Origin: Alectoria sarmentosa
Lineage: Eukaryota > Ascomycota > Lecanoromycetes > Lecanorales > Parmeliaceae
NCBI GenBank assembly: GCA_009733775.1
Contig: WOGZ01000269.1
Span: 1-45,317 of the forward strand
DNA length: 45,317 bases
Direction of reading: 5' to 3'
Shown piece by piece: positions 42,435 to 45,317 of this stretch (positions within the stretch are counted from its first letter, which is position 1; the number at the start of each line of letters is the position of its first letter). Below the pieces are notes generated by a model. That model was not told where the DNA came from. It was given only the letters and a program-made list of their open reading frames with translations, and did not search any database. The translations under genes were made by a program, and so were the position numbers.

Positions 42435-45317
42435 ATGCCAAAAATCTTCGGGTTCAAGAAAAAAAAGCCCCTGGCGGCTGAGGAGTCAGGCTCTGCGAGT
42501 TCACTAGTTGATCCACCTCTGCACTTGAACCAGAGGTTGGGCCTGAAGGTTCTACACGAGCCCCTTGATCCTAGTGTCGCTGTTGTCGAGTAAGACATTC
42601 TTTGATTGATTTGACTCTGGCTTTGGCTTGAAAGCTGCTAATGCAAATGGCCTGATAGTATTGTCTTTGTCCATGGCCTGACAGGAGATCCAGCCAGTAC
42701 ATGGAACCATCCGGGATCAGGGAATGATTGGCCATCCACTCTTTTGAGCCTTGATATCCCCAACAGCCGCATACTGTCCTACGGATATGATGCCGACGTG
42801 ATCAGTTTCTGGAGCTCCGTCTCTCAAAATCGAGTTGGCAATCATGCGCTGAATTTGCTCGGAGGACTCACAGGGTTGAGAGAAGAAACGAACAGTGTAA
42901 GACGGTGGTCAGACATGGATACCTCATCCTATGGTGCTGATTTGGATGCAGGAGGATCGGAAAATCATTTTCGTCGCCCACAGTCTCGGAGGCCTCGTTA
43001 CGCAAGATTGTCTGTGGACGTCTACGAACCATCCTGAGACACACTTGCGTCAAGTGAGTTCTTGTGCAGTGGGCATATTGTTCTTAGGTACACCACACCA
43101 CGGAGCCGATCTTGCAGCATGGGCCAACTTCGGGACAATCATCGCAAGGGTTGTCAAACACGCCAATTCCGATATCGTGTCTGTCCTTCGGCCCGGATCA
43201 GAAATACTTGCTAGAATTCAAGGTGGATTTCATGGTCTGTTGAGAACGCGTTCAGACGAAGGGTCAAAGATAGCCCTCACTTGTTTCTATGAAGAGCTTC
43301 CGCTCCCCGTTGTTGGCAAAGTGCATATGACTAAGCCAGCAATATTTTGAGAATCGCGCTAATAATCCTCAGGTCGTTGAAATGGATTCGGCGATTATGC
43401 CTGGATATGCAAGCTATGGCATACATGCCAATCACATGGCAAGTGAAAAATGTCACCGCGTGTACACTCGGGCTGACAGCGCAGGATATGACTAAATTCA
43501 ACGACAGAAATGATGTTGGATATAAGTCGATTTTGCGAGAATTGAGGAGATGGGTGAAAGGGCTGCAACCAAATGGTATTTCTCCGCACTGACTGTATAT
43601 CAAGCACGCATTTCTTATAGAGCTACGATCGCAGCCCCAAAGATTAAGCCTTGAAAGATGTCCCATGTCGCTGCTACCTGAACTGCAACATTGAACAAGC
43701 TTGCTGATTTTTAGATGCTCTACTTATGAGTAGAACACATACTGAATCCAAGTTCTTAGATTCGCTGAAAGCGGCGAAACCTCTCTTTCTGGTACCCTTC
43801 AGTAGAGATGCTACGTTCATTGATCGTACCAACATTTTTGAGAACATCGACGAAAAAACCAAAGACCATCGTCGCATTTCATTGTCAGGAATCGGTGGGG
43901 TTGGGTAAGCTACCTTCTTTAAAGTGTATATATATACATATAATTTTATGCTAAGCCTTGCTAAGAAAATCACAAATCGCCATCGAGTATTGTTACCGAT
44001 TTCGGAATTTTCACCCTAAGAAGCATGTTTTCTGGGTTCATGGCAGTACAAGACAACGGCTTGAGCAAGCTTACAGGGATATCGCAAGAAGACTCGAGCT
44101 TCCTGGGTGGAATGACCCTTCAGTTGATACACTACTTTCTGTCTCTGAGTGGTTCAATGAGAATGAAGGATGGTTGATGGTTTTGGACAATGCTGATGAT
44201 CGAGACACGTTCTTCGCAAAGTCAACGTCGGCCGCCGCTGATGCCGAGCGGACAAGGCCTCTTTCGGACTATCTGCCTCAAGACTCACAGGGTTTGATGT
44301 TGATCACCACGAGAGACAAACGTATGAGCGAAAGACTGGCTGGTAGACATGCATCTATCATTGTACGACCCATGACCTTTTCTGAGGCAGAAAAGTTATT
44401 GCGATCTCAATTAGAAAAACACCACGCCTGGAACGATGACGAATCAAGGAAACTTATCACTGAGCTGGAATACATACCACTTGCAATCACACAAGCAGCC
44501 GCCTTTATCAGTCAAAATAGTGTTCCCCTCGCGGATTATCTAGATATGTTCCGCACCGATGATTCTGAGATACAAAAGCTGTTGAGTGAAGAAGATCTTG
44601 GAGATGCCAGGAGGGATTCAGAAAGTCTAAACTCCATTTTCAGAACATGGAAATTATCTTTTGATTCCATCAACAAGCAGAAATTGCGAGCCGCGGAGAT
44701 GCTTTCACTTATGGCGGTCTTAGATCGACAGGGGATCCCCAAAAGTCTTCTGCAGCACAAGACCGATAGCGACGTAGACGCAAAATCGGCATTGGGGATC
44801 TTGCAAGCTTTCTCACTTATCACCACTGAAGATAATGGAGTGGGGTATCAATTGCATCGACTGGTGCAGCTGGCTACTCGGAAATGGCTGGAATTGCAGG
44901 GCACCAAAGAGAAATGGCAAGAGCAAGCCTTACTAGTGCTTGCAGACCAGTTTCCGAGTGGTGAATTTGAAACTTGGAAGACGTGTGAATCTTTATTGCC
45001 TCATGCACAAACAGTGATTCAGTACAAAGACATAATCGAGAGACATTCAGAGCAGTATTCGTATTTAATACGGAACGTAGCTTACTTTGATATGAAGCAA
45101 GGACGATACGAGATTGCCTGTAAAGGCAATACAGATGCTTTTGAGCTGCAAGAGAAAATACTCGGATTAGAACATCCAGAAACGCTGACCAGCATGAACG
45201 ATCTTGCAGCGACATATTGGAACCTAGGGCGATGGGATGAGGCAGAGAAATTGCATGTGCAAGTGATGAAGACGAGATTACGGATACTCAAAGAAGATCA
45301 TCCCGACACGCTGACCA
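42435..45317 (+). CDS. NLR-type protein: alpha/beta-hydrolase, NB-ARC, TPR (right end outside the window)
   Basis: Predicted STAND/NLR signalling ATPase, at least 833 residues. Exons: 42435-42589, 42659-42896, 42952-43320, 43373-43438, 43485-43575, 43621-43659, 43715-43904, 43966 to the edge. The N-terminal SesB-like alpha/beta-hydrolase domain has IVFVHGLTGDPASTW, nucleophile elbow VAHSLGG (Ser142) and LFLGTPHHGADLAAW. The NB-ARC domain has P-loop GIGGVGKS (residues 378-385), Walker B WLMVLDNADD (452-461), LMLITTRDKR and the GLPLA-like YIPLAITQAAAF. Kinesin-light-chain-type TPRs (LAATYWNLGRWDEAEKLHVQ) begin near residue 780 and run off the edge. Most introns are clear, but 43439-43484 uses a GC donor (GCAAGT), and 43660-43714 has a weak GTCCCA donor, so the 39-nt exon 6 is uncertain. 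Relatives act in fungal non-self recognition; the trigger here is unknown. Confidence 0.85.
43439..43484 (+). other. Predicted GC-AG intron in the NLR gene
   Basis: The donor reads ATG-GCAAGT, the branch GGCTGAC and the acceptor GCGCAG, 46 nt long. Using it joins GYASYGIHANHM to DMTKFNDRNDVGYK in frame; the nearby GT (CAAGTG) does not keep the frame with this acceptor. Confidence 0.65.

Overview
This is a nuclear window from a filamentous ascomycete fungus. The evidence is many genes split by 45-90 nt spliceosomal introns, a Zn2Cys6 regulator, a filamentous-type Nup85, a membrane-anchored fucose-lectin-type protein, a HeLo-like domain protein and an NLR-type (hydrolase/NB-ARC/TPR) gene. A dothideomycete is my best guess, but that is inference. 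Gene models below were built by matching splice signals to reading frame and to remembered family signatures; no search was run.

Left part (1-15.7 kb): an AGGT microsatellite and a partial PMP3-family gene on the minus strand (274-395) that runs off the left edge. Next come about 4.9 kb with no gene I can defend, a five-exon Zn2Cys6 transcription factor (5352-8266), and a microsatellite-dense spacer containing a 48-bp tandem duplication. A two-exon gene for a Tom6-like mitochondrial import subunit follows (9976-10482, minus), then a three-exon HeLo-like/coiled-coil protein with an unrecognised C-terminal half (11325-14007) and another microsatellite-rich spacer.

Middle part (15.7-33.2 kb): a four-exon type II membrane protein with a fucose-lectin-like ectodomain (15750-17458, minus); about 3.2 kb without a convincing gene; Nup85 (20663-24150, minus) facing away from an ADIP/TINA-like coiled-coil gene (24524-26295, plus) across a shared promoter; a sparse region with a small conserved Cys-rich protein (29167-29421); an APH/choline-kinase-like protein (30705-32336); and a 107-residue Cys/His-rich protein (32758-33137).

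Right part (33.2-45.3 kb): a decayed PAN/Apple-domain gene (about 34840-36270); a divergent pair of V-ATPase subunit G (36599-37273, minus, six coding exons including an ATG-only exon and a 9-nt micro-exon) and Pet117 (37436-37748, plus) separated by 162 bp with a CACGTG box; a conserved coiled-coil protein (38404-40798); and an alpha/beta-hydrolase-NB-ARC-TPR NLR (42435 to beyond the right edge) whose model needs a GC-AG intron.

Most genes are housekeeping (nuclear pore, mitochondrial import and COX assembly, vacuolar ATPase, mitotic coiled coil). The accessory signal is concentrated in the HeLo-like protein, the APH-like protein, the PAN pseudogene and the NLR. No tRNA, rRNA, CRISPR array or intact transposon was recognised.
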